Below, piece by piece: positions 8,194 through 16,901 of a stretch of 64,000 nucleotides of DNA. The DNA lies in contig CAJMNO010000002.1 of the NCBI GenBank assembly GCA_905214865.1, positions 1-64,000 of the forward strand. The letters are read 5' to 3'. Within the stretch, counting starts at the first letter, position 1. Each line of letters begins with the position of its first letter. Under the pieces are notes generated by a model. It worked only from the letters and a program-made list of their open reading frames with translations. It ran no database searches and had not been told where the DNA came from. This DNA comes from an uncultured bacterium (lineage in GTDB: Bacteria; Actinomycetota; Coriobacteriia; Coriobacteriales; Atopobiaceae). A program made the translations under genes and the position numbers.

Positions 8194-9036
8194 ATGAGGG
8201 TCGAGGTCGCAAGCCAGGCGGGGGCCTGCTACGGCGTGGAGCGCGCGCTGCGGCTGGTCAGGGACTCCGTCCAGACGGAGCGGGGCCAGGTGCACACGCT
8301 CGGGCCGCTCATCCACAACCCCCAGGTGGTCGAGGAGCTGGCGGAGGCGGGCGTCTCCCCCGTGTCGTCGCCCGAGGACGTCGATGGCGGCACCCTGGTG
8401 CTGCGGACGCATGGCGTCACCCCGCAAGAGGAGCGCAGCGCCAGCGAGCACGCCGACCGCGTGATCAACGCCACCTGCCCGTTCGTGCTGCGAGCCCACC
8501 AGAGCGCCCGCGCCCTGTACGACCAGGGCTACCAGGTCATCATCGTGGGCGAGAAGGGCCACCCCGAGGTCATGGGGACCCTGGGCAACGCCCCCGGCGC
8601 CGTGGTGGTCCAGGGCGCCTCCGAGCTCGACGGCATCAAGGTCGGCAGGCGGGTGGGCATCGTGGTCCAGACCACGCAGGCCAGGGACAACCTGAGGGCG
8701 ATCGTCTCGGCCCTGATCGGCAGGTGCGAGGAGCTCAGGCTGTGCGACACCATCTGCGAGGCCACCTCCAGCAGGCAGGGCGCGGCGGCGGAGCTCTCGT
8801 CCCGCGCCGACGTGATGGTCGTGATCGGTGGCAGGAACTCGGCCAACACCACGCGCCTGGCAAAGATCTGCTCGGCCCGGTGCCCGCGCACGCACCACAT
8901 CGAGTCAGCCTCCGAGCTGCAGGCGGGGTGGTTCGACGGGGCCAACCTGGTGGGCATCACCGCCGGCGCGTCCACGCCGCAGGAGCAGATCGACGCGGTC
9001 CGCTCCGCCGTCGAGGGCATGGGCGGCGCGCGATGA
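8194..9036 (+). CDS. ispH: 4-hydroxy-3-methylbut-2-enyl diphosphate reductase
   Basis: Last step of the non-mevalonate isoprenoid pathway: reduction of HMBPP to IPP and DMAPP with an iron-sulfur cluster. The three cluster cysteines are visible in GACYGVERAL (about residue 11), NATCPFV and CDTICEAT. Conserved LGPLIHNPQVVEEL, RTHGV, GEKGHPEV, QTT and GGRNSANT motifs match the family, and the length (280) is normal. ATG start with a GTAGGAGG site 5-10 bases upstream. It overlaps the DUF512 gene by 4 bases (ATGA). Confidence 0.96.
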   Translation: MRVEVASQAGACYGVERALRLVRDSVQTERGQVHTLGPLIHNPQVVEELAEAGVSPVSSPEDVDGGTLVLRTHGVTPQEERSASEHADRVINATCPFVLRAHQSARALYDQGYQVIIVGEKGHPEVMGTLGNAPGAVVVQGASELDGIKVGRRVGIVVQTTQARDNLRAIVSALIGRCEELRLCDTICEATSSRQGAAAELSSRADVMVVIGGRNSANTTRLAKICSARCPRTHHIESASELQAGWFDGANLVGITAGASTPQEQIDAVRSAVEGMGGAR

Positions 9037-10421
9037 GGGCCAGCCAGCAGGGCAGGGCCGACTACGCCTCCACGCGCCCCCAGGCCACGGGCGCCGTGGT
9101 GGCGAGCGTCGAGGAGGGCAGTCCCGCCTGGGAGGCGGGCATCGAGTCCGGCATGCGCGTGGAGACGGTCAACGGCAAGCCGCTCCGCGACATCATCGAC
9201 TGGCGGTGGGAGGCCTCCGACGCCACCTGCCAGCTGAGCGTGTTCACGCCCGACGACGGCCTCACCTATCCCTGCACGCTGGAGCGCGAGGCGGGGCAGG
9301 ACTGGGGCATCGAGTTCGAGGACGTGCTGTTCGACGGCATCCGAACCTGCGTCAACGCCTGCCAGTTCTGCTTCATGCGCATGCTGCCCGACGACGCCCG
9401 CGCCTCCCTCAGCCTGCGCGACGACGACTACCGGCTCTCGTTCCTCCAGGGCAACTTCGTGACCCTCACCAACGTGACGGACGACGACCTGGCCCGCATC
9501 ATCGAGTGCCGGCTGGAGCCCATGAACGTCTCGCTCCATGCCGTGTCGCCCGACGTCAGGCGGTCGCTCATCGGCCCGCATGCCCAGCGTGGCCTCGACG
9601 TGCTGCAGGCGCTCTGCGACGCCGGGCTCGAGGTCCACGGGCAGATCGTGCTCTGCGCCGGGATCAACGACGGCGAGGAGCTCCACCGCACGCTCGACTG
9701 GGTGGAGGAGAGGGACAACATCACGTCTTTGGCGCTCGTCCCCATGGGTTACACCAAGTACTCGCGGAACTTCTCCCACTCGTTCTCGGAGGACGTGGAG
9801 GCGTCCCGCGAGGTCGTCCGGCTCATCGAGCCCTACCAGCGCCGTGCCCGGGAGCGGCTGGGGCGCACGAGGTTCCAGCTCTCGGACGAGTTTTACCTCG
9901 ACGCCCAGCTGCCCGTGCCGGAGTCCGAGACCTACGACGGCTACCCGCAGTTCTACGACGGCATCGGGATGCTCAGGAGCTTTCTGGACGAGGCCCGTGA
10001 CATCTGTCAGGACCACGCGGAGGAGCTCGACGGCATCGTGGGCGGGCTCCGCTCGCGTGGGCTGCGTGCGCTCGCGGTGTGCGGCGAGGCGGCCGAGGGC
10101 GTGATCCGGGGCTTCTGCGCGGCGTGGTCGCAGGGGTTGGTCTCCGCCTTCGCCATCCACAACGACTACTACGGCGGCGACGTCAACGTGACGGGCCTCA
10201 TCGTGTCGGTGGACCTGCTGGCGCAGCTCCCGCAGGACCTCTCCGGGACGATCGTGCTTCTCCCCGAGGTCATGTTCAACTTTGACAAGGTCACGCTCGA
10301 CGGGGGCTCGCAGGGGCAGATCCTCGACGAGATCGACCGCCGCGGCGGCAGGGCGGTCGTGTGCCAGACCACCCCCTCCGCCATGGTCGAGGCACTCCGC
10401 GCCCATCTGGGCTTGCGCTGA
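9033..10421 (+). CDS. DUF512 protein: PDZ plus radical-SAM-like iron-sulfur domain
   Basis: A 462-residue protein of the DUF512 family. An N-terminal PDZ-like segment (about residues 20-75, with AGIESGMRVETVNGK) precedes a cysteine motif C-x3-C-x2-C (about 106, 110, 113; CVNACQFCF) typical of an iron-sulfur site in a radical-SAM-like barrel. The C-terminal half is the DUF512 domain proper. Its function is unproven; in Firmicutes it lies directly before der, and a link to ribosome biogenesis has been suggested from that context. Here it is also followed by der-plsY-gpsA, but 0.8 kb of non-coding DNA intervenes. The true start is the ATG overlapping the ispH stop; a longer in-frame opening upstream is antisense-like shadow. 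Confidence 0.88.
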   Translation: MRASQQGRADYASTRPQATGAVVASVEEGSPAWEAGIESGMRVETVNGKPLRDIIDWRWEASDATCQLSVFTPDDGLTYPCTLEREAGQDWGIEFEDVLFDGIRTCVNACQFCFMRMLPDDARASLSLRDDDYRLSFLQGNFVTLTNVTDDDLARIIECRLEPMNVSLHAVSPDVRRSLIGPHAQRGLDVLQALCDAGLEVHGQIVLCAGINDGEELHRTLDWVEERDNITSLALVPMGYTKYSRNFSHSFSEDVEASREVVRLIEPYQRRARERLGRTRFQLSDEFYLDAQLPVPESETYDGYPQFYDGIGMLRSFLDEARDICQDHAEELDGIVGGLRSRGLRALAVCGEAAEGVIRGFCAAWSQGLVSAFAIHNDYYGGDVNVTGLIVSVDLLAQLPQDLSGTIVLLPEVMFNFDKVTLDGGSQGQILDEIDRRGGRAVVCQTTPSAMVEALRAHLGLR

Positions 10422-10438
10422 TCTCGGGGAGCTGGGAC

Positions 10439-10585
10439 ATGTGCCCGCAAGAGAACGGTACCGCTCGCAATCGCCACGGCGTGCCGTATGTGATCCACCA
10501 CAACGACCCGCTTCAGACGTCCTACGAGCAGGACATCCTCCAGAGCCGGGACGACATCGTGGGGCATTACCGGATGTCCGAGTGA
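10439..10585 (+). CDS. possible small protein of 48 residues, unrecognised
   Basis: A short ORF with ATG start and GGGGA 8 bases upstream, directly behind the DUF512 gene. The last 30 codons have the high third-position GC of neighbouring genes, unlike the DNA that follows. The peptide is polar, ends in HYRMSE and shows no signal peptide or membrane helix. It could be a real small protein, or the tail of a gene whose front was lost. I do not recognise it. Confidence 0.35.
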   Translation: MCPQENGTARNRHGVPYVIHHNDPLQTSYEQDILQSRDDIVGHYRMSE

Positions 10586-10621
10586 GCAAGAGAGCGCTGA
10601 CAGACGGCCTCGTAGCGCCGC

Positions 10622-10976
10622 GGGCCTCATTATTGAATGGGGTCGGCGCTTCGTCTTTGAACGCAGGGCACTCCTTCTCGACGACAAGAGCAAAATCTGA
10701 GAAATGGCGGAGATCGTTGTGGGGTGGGATTGCCAACTGCGATTGAGAGGCTGCTCCAACATTGACTGCGACGCATCGTGCTTAATCGCCCTAGCCCTCA
10801 TGTGAGTTGGGGGAGAGAGAAACAGCATGAGGCCTAGCATCGCTAAGCATCCAGGGGCGGAATCCACAAGAGGCCGGGATACGTTAAGCAGCCACGGATT
10901 TCCCCTCTCCGCAACGCCATTTCCCGCCGGGTGTCGCACGCATAACCATCCTCTCTCTTGCCCATTGAGGATCAAC
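10622..10976. repeat. copy 1 of a diverged intergenic element (about 0.35 kb)
   Basis: This gap is visibly less GC-rich than the genes around it. It shares an ordered series of short blocks with 28697-29035: GGGCCTC, TTCTCG, GAAATGGC, ATTGAG, GCTTAAT, TAAGCAT, GGAAT, TTAAGC-n-GCCA, ACGCCAT, CAT-A/T-ACC and TCAAC. From GCTTAAT (10780) to the end of TTAAGCAGCCA (10894) the two copies align with no gap; in 10844-10894, 31 of 51 bases match by my count. No convincing ORF lies in it. It may be an old mobile or repeat element, a decayed gene, or a structured RNA. Confidence 0.55.
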
Positions 10977-11205
10977 AGATGAGTTAATGCACGAGTCTGC
11001 ATGGCTGACCCCCATCTCTTTCAACCCTGAGACAAGTCGCTGCCCTCTCCACGCCCGTCTCGCCCAAGTGCGTCACGACCTTCTCCTGCGCCGCTGGCAC
11101 GGGGTGTCCAACCTTTGGTTGGAGCGGGGGCAAAACAGACCACAAGAAAATATATGGTTATAGAAGGGTAGGAATTGCTCGGCCCGTGGTCGCGATACGG
11201 TCGCA
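10977..11205. other. non-coding stretch before der
   Basis: No coding ORF is supported here. A short perfect hairpin (TCCAACC, loop TTT, GGTTGGA) sits at 11107-11123, followed by an AT-rich tract at 11131-11170. The hairpin has no U-tract, so it is not a clear terminator. The AT-rich tract may belong to the upstream part of the der promoter. Confidence 0.4.
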
Positions 11206-11214
11206 TGCTAGACT
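11206..11214 (+). promoter_or_regulatory. putative extended -10 promoter for der-plsY-gpsA
   Basis: TG-C-TAGACT is an extended -10 match ending 30 bases before the der ATG. No clear -35 is visible. It is the best promoter candidate in the gap and would explain why der starts its own transcript rather than continuing from DUF512. Confidence 0.4.
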
Positions 11215-11244
11215 TCACGGGATGGAACCAGAGCAAGGAGAGAC

Positions 11245-12573
11245 ATGCCCAAGCCAATCGTGGCGGTCGTAGGCCGCCCCAACGTAGGAAAGTCCACCCT
11301 GGTCAACCGCATCGCCGTGAGCAGGGATGCCATCGTCCACGAGTCGCGCGGCGTCACCAGGGACCGCTCGTACCACGAGGCCGACTGGAACGGCCGCGAC
11401 TTCGTGCTGATCGACACCGGTGGCATCGAGTCCGTCAAGAGCAAGGACGTCTTTGCCCCCAGGATCCGCGAGCAGGCGCTCGCCGCCTGCGAGGAGGCGG
11501 ACGTCATCGTCTTCGTCGTGGACGGCTCGGTGGGCGTCACGGACGAGGACGAGGAGGTCGCCCGCGTGGTCAGGCGCTCCGACAAGCCCGTGATCCTGGT
11601 GGTCAACAAGATCGACAACCCATCGAGCGAGGACGAGGCGTGGCCGTTCTACTCCCTTGGCGTGGGAGAGCCGCACACCATCTCGGCAAACCACGGCTAC
11701 GGAACGGGCGACCTGCTTGACGAGGTTGTGGCCAACTTCCCGCCCGAGGGCGAGGAGCCCGAGGAGGACGACGGCTACCTGGGCGTGGCGATCATCGGGC
11801 GTCCCAACGTGGGCAAGTCCTCGCTCGCCAACCGCCTTGCCAAGCGCAACCGCTCGATCGTCTCGGACGTGGCGGGCACCACGCGCGACGCCGTGGACAC
11901 CCTCATCGAGTGGAAGGGCAACCGCATCAGGCTCGTCGACACCGCGGGCATGCGCAAGAAGTCCCAGGTGCACGAGGACGTGGAGTACTACAGCCTGGTG
12001 CGCGGGCTCCAGGCGATGGACCGCGCGGAGGTGTGCATCCTCGTGGTGGATGCCTCGGTGGGCGTGACCGAGCAGGACCAGAAGCTGCTGGGCATGGCCG
12101 TGGACCGCGGCTGCGCCGTGGTGATGGCCCTCAACAAGTGGGACCTGATCGACACCCAGGAGAAGCGCGACCGCGTGATGGAGTCGCTCGACATGAGGAT
12201 GGGCTACGCGCCCTGGGTGCCCTTCGTCAACATCTCGGCCCTGACGGGGCGCGCCGTCGACAAGATCCTCGCCGCAACGCTCGCCGCGGCGGAGGCGCAC
12301 CAGCGCGAGGTCAAGACCTCCGACATCAACAAGCTGCTTGCCCAGCTGAGGGAGGGTGGCCACACCGTCACCGACAAGAACCGGCGCCTCAAGATCCACT
12401 ACGGCACCCAGACGGGCACCAGGCCACCCTCGTTCACCTTCTGGTGCAACGCGCCCGATCTTATCGACGACAACTACGAGCGCTTCCTCGAGAACCGCAT
12501 GCGCTCCACCTTCGACTTTGGCGGGACCCCCATCCGCCTCAAGTTCAAGCGGAAGGATGACAGCAGAAAATGA
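11245..12573 (+). CDS. der: ribosome biogenesis GTPase Der (EngA)
   Basis: Double GTPase needed for 50S subunit maturation. Two G domains are visible: the first with GRPNVGKST (8-16), DTGG and NKID; the second with GRPNVGKSS (about 185-193), DTAGMR and NKWD. The C-terminal KH-like domain follows (about 360-440). Length 442 is typical. ATG start with AAGGAGAG just upstream. Stop overlaps plsY start (ATGA), coupling the two. Confidence 0.97.
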   Translation: MPKPIVAVVGRPNVGKSTLVNRIAVSRDAIVHESRGVTRDRSYHEADWNGRDFVLIDTGGIESVKSKDVFAPRIREQALAACEEADVIVFVVDGSVGVTDEDEEVARVVRRSDKPVILVVNKIDNPSSEDEAWPFYSLGVGEPHTISANHGYGTGDLLDEVVANFPPEGEEPEEDDGYLGVAIIGRPNVGKSSLANRLAKRNRSIVSDVAGTTRDAVDTLIEWKGNRIRLVDTAGMRKKSQVHEDVEYYSLVRGLQAMDRAEVCILVVDASVGVTEQDQKLLGMAVDRGCAVVMALNKWDLIDTQEKRDRVMESLDMRMGYAPWVPFVNISALTGRAVDKILAATLAAAEAHQREVKTSDINKLLAQLREGGHTVTDKNRRLKIHYGTQTGTRPPSFTFWCNAPDLIDDNYERFLENRMRSTFDFGGTPIRLKFKRKDDSRK

Positions 12574-13238
12574 CATCCCTTGTCGTGGCGACGCTCGCCT
12601 GCTGCATCGCGTCGTTCCTCGTCTGCGGCATCCCCTTTGGGCTCCTGATCGCCAGGGGCTCGGAGGGGCACGTGGACGTGCGCAAGGTGGGTTCGGGCAA
12701 CATCGGGATGACCAACGTCGCGCGCTCCGTGGGGGCGCGCGCCGCCATCCTCACGTTTTTATGCGACGCAGGCAAGGGCGTCCTGTGCACGGTCGTCGCG
12801 CGCCTGGTGCTAGCCGCTGTCGCGTTTGGCGGCGACGCCTCCATGCTGGCGCCCGTCACGCCGTTTGGACTCACGTCCACGCTGGTGTACGCCTCCTGCG
12901 TGCTGGGCCACGTCTTCTCTCCCTACCTCCACTTCCACGGCGGCAAGGGTATCTCGGTGGGGTTTGGCGCCGGCATTGGCATGTACTGGCCCGTCGGCGT
13001 GGGCCTACTCGTTGTGTTCCTTCTGTTCGCGGTGCCCTCGCGCTACGTCTCGCTCGGCTCCATCTGCGCGGCGGCCTCGCTGCCGGTGATCTGCCTTGCC
13101 CTGGGCTTTGGGCCGCTCAACACGCTGCCCATGGCAATCGTGGCGGTGGTGGTCATTTGGTCTCACCGTCAGAACATCAGGAAGCTCGCACTTCACGAGG
13201 AGCGTCGGTTCACCGTCCGCAAGGGGGGCGAGAGGTGA
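12570..13238 (+). CDS. plsY: glycerol-3-phosphate acyltransferase PlsY
   Basis: Integral membrane enzyme that transfers an acyl group from acyl-phosphate to glycerol 3-phosphate, the first step of phospholipid synthesis. Family motifs are present: SGNIGMTNVARSVG (about 45-58), a central loop region, and FHGGKGISVGFG (about 122-133). Five or so hydrophobic helices fit the known topology. It overlaps der by 4 bases and gpsA by 1. The enzyme's substrate is made by the next gene, gpsA, and its product is used by the PlsC half of the fusion upstream. Confidence 0.95.
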   Translation: MTSLVVATLACCIASFLVCGIPFGLLIARGSEGHVDVRKVGSGNIGMTNVARSVGARAAILTFLCDAGKGVLCTVVARLVLAAVAFGGDASMLAPVTPFGLTSTLVYASCVLGHVFSPYLHFHGGKGISVGFGAGIGMYWPVGVGLLVVFLLFAVPSRYVSLGSICAAASLPVICLALGFGPLNTLPMAIVAVVVIWSHRQNIRKLALHEERRFTVRKGGER

Positions 13239-14248
13239 TGGGCATCCGGCGGGTCGCCGTAATAGGGACGGGCTCGTGGGGCACGGCCGCTTCGGGCCTT
13301 CTCGCCAAGAACTGCACCGACGTCACGTTGCTCGCGCGCTCCGGTGCCGTTGCCGACTCCATCAACAAGGCGCACAGGAACCCCCGTCACCTGCGGGGTT
13401 ACGTGCTTCCCGACAACGTGGGGGCCACCACCCAGGCCGAGGAGGCGCTCGATGGCGCAGATGCCGTCGTGGTCGCGACGCCGTCGGCCTTCCTACGCTC
13501 GACCATGCACTCCGTCGCGCCCCACGTACCGGCGGGCGTCCCTGTCGTGGTCCTGACCAAGGGCATGGAGGAGGGCACCTTCGAGCTGATGAGCGAGGTC
13601 GTGGGCGACGAGGTGGGCGAACCTCAACGCATCGCAGCCCTGAGCGGACCCAACCACGCGGAGGAGATCTGTCGCGCCATGGTGTCCGCAGCCGTGGTCG
13701 CCTCGCCCGACGAGGGAATCACGCGAACCGCGAGGGACATGTTCGTCTCGCCCGACTTCAGGGTGTACTGCTCGCACGACCTCCGCGGGGTGGAGGTGTG
13801 TGGGGCCGTGAAGAACGTGATCGCCATCGCCTGTGGCATCTGCTGGGGTCTGGGCATGGGAGACAACACGCTCGCCGTGCTGATGACGCGCGGGCTGGCA
13901 GAGATCGGCCGCATCGTGAGCGCCGTCGGGGGCGACCCCATGACGTGCATGGGACTTGCGGGCATGGGCGACCTGGTGGCCACCTGCACGTCGTCGCACT
14001 CGCGCAACCGCACGTTTGGCGAGGCCTTTGCCCGTGGCACCTCGCTCGAGGAGTACGAGGTCCGCACGGGGATGGTCGTGGAGGGCGCCAAGGCCGTGAG
14101 GGGCACCTGGGAGCTCGCGTGTGAACGTGGCATCGAGACCCCTATCACGAGGGCCGTTCACGCTATCCTGTATGAGGGCATGCCCATGGACGAGGCGCGC
14201 CACTCGCTTTTGGACAGGGACCCAAACGAGGAGTTCTACGGCCTCTGA
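13238..14248 (+). CDS. gpsA: NAD(P)+ glycerol-3-phosphate dehydrogenase
   Basis: Reduces dihydroxyacetone phosphate to glycerol 3-phosphate for lipid synthesis. The Rossmann motif GTGSWGTA is at about residues 9-16. The catalytic Lys is in VCGAVKNVIAIA and the substrate-binding region is MGLAGMGDLVATC, followed by SRNRTFG. Length 336 is normal. TGATG overlap with plsY fixes the start; an open frame extending upstream is a shadow of plsY. Confidence 0.96.
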   Translation: MGIRRVAVIGTGSWGTAASGLLAKNCTDVTLLARSGAVADSINKAHRNPRHLRGYVLPDNVGATTQAEEALDGADAVVVATPSAFLRSTMHSVAPHVPAGVPVVVLTKGMEEGTFELMSEVVGDEVGEPQRIAALSGPNHAEEICRAMVSAAVVASPDEGITRTARDMFVSPDFRVYCSHDLRGVEVCGAVKNVIAIACGICWGLGMGDNTLAVLMTRGLAEIGRIVSAVGGDPMTCMGLAGMGDLVATCTSSHSRNRTFGEAFARGTSLEEYEVRTGMVVEGAKAVRGTWELACERGIETPITRAVHAILYEGMPMDEARHSLLDRDPNEEFYGL

Positions 14249-14282
14249 CGGGCCGGGACAACGGAATACGGAGGTAGGACCC

Positions 14283-14963
14283 ATGACGCACAGGGCTGCG
14301 CGCATCGCACCCTCTATTCTCTCTGCCGACTTCACCAAGCTGGGGGAGGAGGTCGACTCCATAGCGGGGGCGGACTACGTCCACTACGACGTCATGGACG
14401 GGCACTTTGTGCCCAACCTCTCGTTTGGCCCGGGCATCCTGAGGCAGGTCAAGCGGCGCACGCAGATGCCGGTCGACGTGCACCTGATGGTCGACGACCC
14501 CGAGCAGAGCGTGGGCTGGTACCTTGAGGCAGGTGCCGACATCGTGACCTTTCACTACGAGGCGCAGCGCCACGCGCACAGGCTCGCCACGCTCATCCGC
14601 GAGCACGGCGCCCTGGCGTCGGTCGCGATCAACCCCGGAACGCCCGTCGCGGCGCTGTCCGCCATCCTCCCCTATGTGGACATGGTCCTGGTGATGACCG
14701 TGGACCCCGGCTACGGCGGCCAGAGCTTCATCGAGGGGTCGTGCGAGAAGCTCGCCGAGCTCCGCTCGCTCTGCTCCTCGCTGGGCGTGTCGCCGCTCGT
14801 GGAGGTCGACGGCGGAATCGGGGCCGCCAACGCCGAGCGCGTGTGCGCGGCCGGCGCGGACGTGCTGGTTGCGGGCAGCGCCGTGTTCGGCACCCCAGAC
14901 CGCGGGGTAGCGATAGAGACGATCCGCGAGGCCGGCACCCGCGGCTTGGTTGGGAGGGTCTAG
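14283..14963 (+). CDS. rpe: ribulose-phosphate 3-epimerase
   Basis: Interconverts ribulose 5-phosphate and xylulose 5-phosphate in the pentose phosphate pathway. TIM-barrel motifs are clear: IAPSILSADF at the N-terminus, HYDVMDGHFVPNLSFG with the metal and catalytic Asp, VDVHLMV, VMTVDPGYGGQSFI, EVDGGI with the second catalytic Asp, and AGSAVFG. The ATG at 14283 follows GGAGGTAGGA. A 34-base gap separates it from gpsA, so it is probably on the same transcript. Confidence 0.96.
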   Translation: MTHRAARIAPSILSADFTKLGEEVDSIAGADYVHYDVMDGHFVPNLSFGPGILRQVKRRTQMPVDVHLMVDDPEQSVGWYLEAGADIVTFHYEAQRHAHRLATLIREHGALASVAINPGTPVAALSAILPYVDMVLVMTVDPGYGGQSFIEGSCEKLAELRSLCSSLGVSPLVEVDGGIGAANAERVCAAGADVLVAGSAVFGTPDRGVAIETIREAGTRGLVGRV

Positions 14964-14966
14964 CGA

Positions 14967-16145
14967 ATGCCGCAGCGCTACGTGTACCTGGACTACGCCG
15001 CCTCGGCACCCATGTGCGAGGAGGCCCTGCGCGCGGAGGCGGACTACGCGTCGTCCCGCATCGCGGGGGCTAACCCCAACTCGCTCCACACCCTGGGCCG
15101 CGAGGCGGACCGGGCGCTGGACGGGGCCAGGAGGGACCTGGCACGGTGCCTGGGCGGCTCGTTCCGCCCGGCTGACGTCACCTTCACCTCGGGCGGCACC
15201 GAGTCCAACAACCTCGCCCTGTTTGGCATGGCGACGGGGGCGCGGGACCGCGACCGCCGTCGCACCCGCGTGGTGGTCTCGGCCATCGAGCACGACTCCG
15301 AGCTCGACGTGATCCCCGCGCTGCGCGACCGCGGGTTCGAGGTTTCGCTCGTCTCGCCCGACCGCGACGGCGTGGTGACCGTTGAGGCGGTACGGGAGCT
15401 GATGGGAAACGACGTCGCACTCGTCTCCGTGATGGCGGCAAACAACGAGACGGGCATCGTGCAGCCCGTGGGGCAGATTGCCAAGGCCGCCCACGATGCG
15501 GGGGCGCTGTTCCACACCGACGCGGCGCAGGCCTTTGGCAAGGTGCCGTTCGACCTCGCGGACGTGGACGCGGTGAGCCTGGGGGCGCACAAGATCGGTG
15601 GCCCCGTTGGCATCGGCGCCCTTGCCATCCGCGGGCGCTGCCCGCTCAGGCCCCAGACCTTTGGCGGCGGGCAGGAGCAGGGGAGACGCCCGGGGACCCA
15701 GAGCGTGAGGGACGCCCTCGCCTTTGCCGCCTCCGCGCGTGCGTGCTTTGCCGACCTCGAGGTGACGGCGCGGACCGTCCGCGACAGGGCTGCAGCCCTC
15801 ACCGACAGGCTGTGCGCGGAGGGCACCGGCATCGTCGCCACCTCAAGCGTTCCCGTCGGCCCCGCCAGGCTCCCCGGCATCGTGTCGGTCATGGCACCGG
15901 GGCTGGACTCAGAGACCCTGATCCTCAAGCTGGACCAGGAGGGCTTTGAGGTCTCGGCCGGCTCCGCATGCTCGTCGGGCTCGCTCGACGCGAGCCACGT
16001 GCTCACCGCGATGGGCATCCCGCGCGAGCAGGCCCTGGGCTCGCTCAGGGTCTCGTTTGACCAGAGGGTTCCCCAGGACGACCTGGACGCCTTCGCAAGC
16101 GCGCTCCTCGGGATCGTCGCCGCCGAGCGCGGCACCACCAGATAA
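14967..16145 (+). CDS. cysteine desulfurase (NifS/IscS family)
   Basis: PLP enzyme that removes sulfur from cysteine for Fe-S clusters or tRNA thiolation. Signs are LDYAASAP at the N-terminus, TSGGTESNN, EHDS with the conserved His, AANNETG, HTDAAQ, the PLP Lys in SLGAHKIGGP and the catalytic Cys in SAGSACSSG. Length 392 fits. It starts 3 bases after rpe. No iscU or mnmA adjoins it, so the sulfur acceptor cannot be inferred from context. The miaB and rimO enzymes elsewhere in the window need Fe-S clusters. Confidence 0.92.
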   Translation: MPQRYVYLDYAASAPMCEEALRAEADYASSRIAGANPNSLHTLGREADRALDGARRDLARCLGGSFRPADVTFTSGGTESNNLALFGMATGARDRDRRRTRVVVSAIEHDSELDVIPALRDRGFEVSLVSPDRDGVVTVEAVRELMGNDVALVSVMAANNETGIVQPVGQIAKAAHDAGALFHTDAAQAFGKVPFDLADVDAVSLGAHKIGGPVGIGALAIRGRCPLRPQTFGGGQEQGRRPGTQSVRDALAFAASARACFADLEVTARTVRDRAAALTDRLCAEGTGIVATSSVPVGPARLPGIVSVMAPGLDSETLILKLDQEGFEVSAGSACSSGSLDASHVLTAMGIPREQALGSLRVSFDQRVPQDDLDAFASALLGIVAAERGTTR

Positions 16146-16178
16146 CGCCCCGTGCCACCCGGCAAAGGAGAGATGAAC

Positions 16179-16901
16179 ATGTCCGAATCACAGGCACTGC
16201 TGCGGCTCCAAGAGATCGACCTGCAGCTCATGCGCGACAGCCACGCCCTGAGGCAGATGCCCCAGCAGAAGAGGCTCGCGGCTCTCGCCCAGGCCAAGAA
16301 GAAGCTCAAGTCCGAGCTGCAGAAGATCGTGGGCCAGCGCAAGGACGCCCAGATGGAGCTGGACGACAACGAGGAGCGCCACATCAGGCTGCTGCAGATC
16401 ATGGACGAGGTGAGGGAGAAGGCCCAGGAGTCGGGCTACCGCGAGGTGGGGGACATCGAGTCCCAGCTGACCTCGCTCGCCAAGAAGGTCGAGAAGCTGG
16501 AGTTTGCCCACGGCGAGCTCCAGGCGACGCTCGGCAAGCTCGAGAAGGCGGAGGCCAACGCGCGCGCCCTCGGCGACCGCCTGGACGGCGAGGGCGAGGA
16601 GCTCGAGGCCTCGTACAAGCGCGACAGCGCGGACATCATGGCGCGCGTGAGGGAGCTGGCCCGCGAGCGCAAGGCGGTCCTGGCGCAGCTCTCGCCACAG
16701 ACCGCACGGACCTACGACGAGAAGTCAAAGCGGTTTGGCGGCCTGGCGGTCGAGCGGCTCCAGGGCAACGTGCCCTCCGTCTGCCGCGTCAAGCTGCAGC
16801 CCAGCCAGTACGGTGACCTGAGGAGCGCGGGAGAGCCCATCGCCGAGTGCCCGTACTGCCACCGCATGCTCGTGGTGGAGGGTGCCCTCGATGCCGAGTA
16901 G
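16179..16901 (+). CDS. coiled-coil protein with C-terminal zinc-ribbon-like end
   Basis: A 240-residue protein that is nearly all charged helix (about residues 10-190), ending in a short Cys-containing domain. It matches the C4 zinc-ribbon/CdsZ-like proteins that often sit near this region in Gram-positives; their role is poorly defined. The second half of the ribbon is intact (ECPYC), but the first half shows a single Cys (PSVCRVKL) where the family has a CxxC pair. The ATG at 16179 is chosen because AAGGAG lies 8 bases before it; the ATG at 16173 would be only 2 bases away. It overlaps coaBC by 11 bases. Confidence 0.8.
   Translation: MSESQALLRLQEIDLQLMRDSHALRQMPQQKRLAALAQAKKKLKSELQKIVGQRKDAQMELDDNEERHIRLLQIMDEVREKAQESGYREVGDIESQLTSLAKKVEKLEFAHGELQATLGKLEKAEANARALGDRLDGEGEELEASYKRDSADIMARVRELARERKAVLAQLSPQTARTYDEKSKRFGGLAVERLQGNVPSVCRVKLQPSQYGDLRSAGEPIAECPYCHRMLVVEGALDAE

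Noticed and set aside
6136..8898. A 920-codon open frame on the minus strand
   Set aside because: Antisense to the histidine phosphatase, cmk-plsC and ispH genes, with no recognisable domain; a composition artefact.
7587..9032. N-terminal extension of the DUF512 reading frame
   Set aside because: The extension is an Arg/Gly/Ala-rich shadow of cmk-plsC and ispH; the ATG overlapping the ispH stop gives the proper family start.
10169..11002. A 277-codon minus-strand frame across the DUF512 end and the gap
   Set aside because: Part is antisense to DUF512, the rest has low third-position GC and no domain. The portion in the gap is treated as part of the repeat element.
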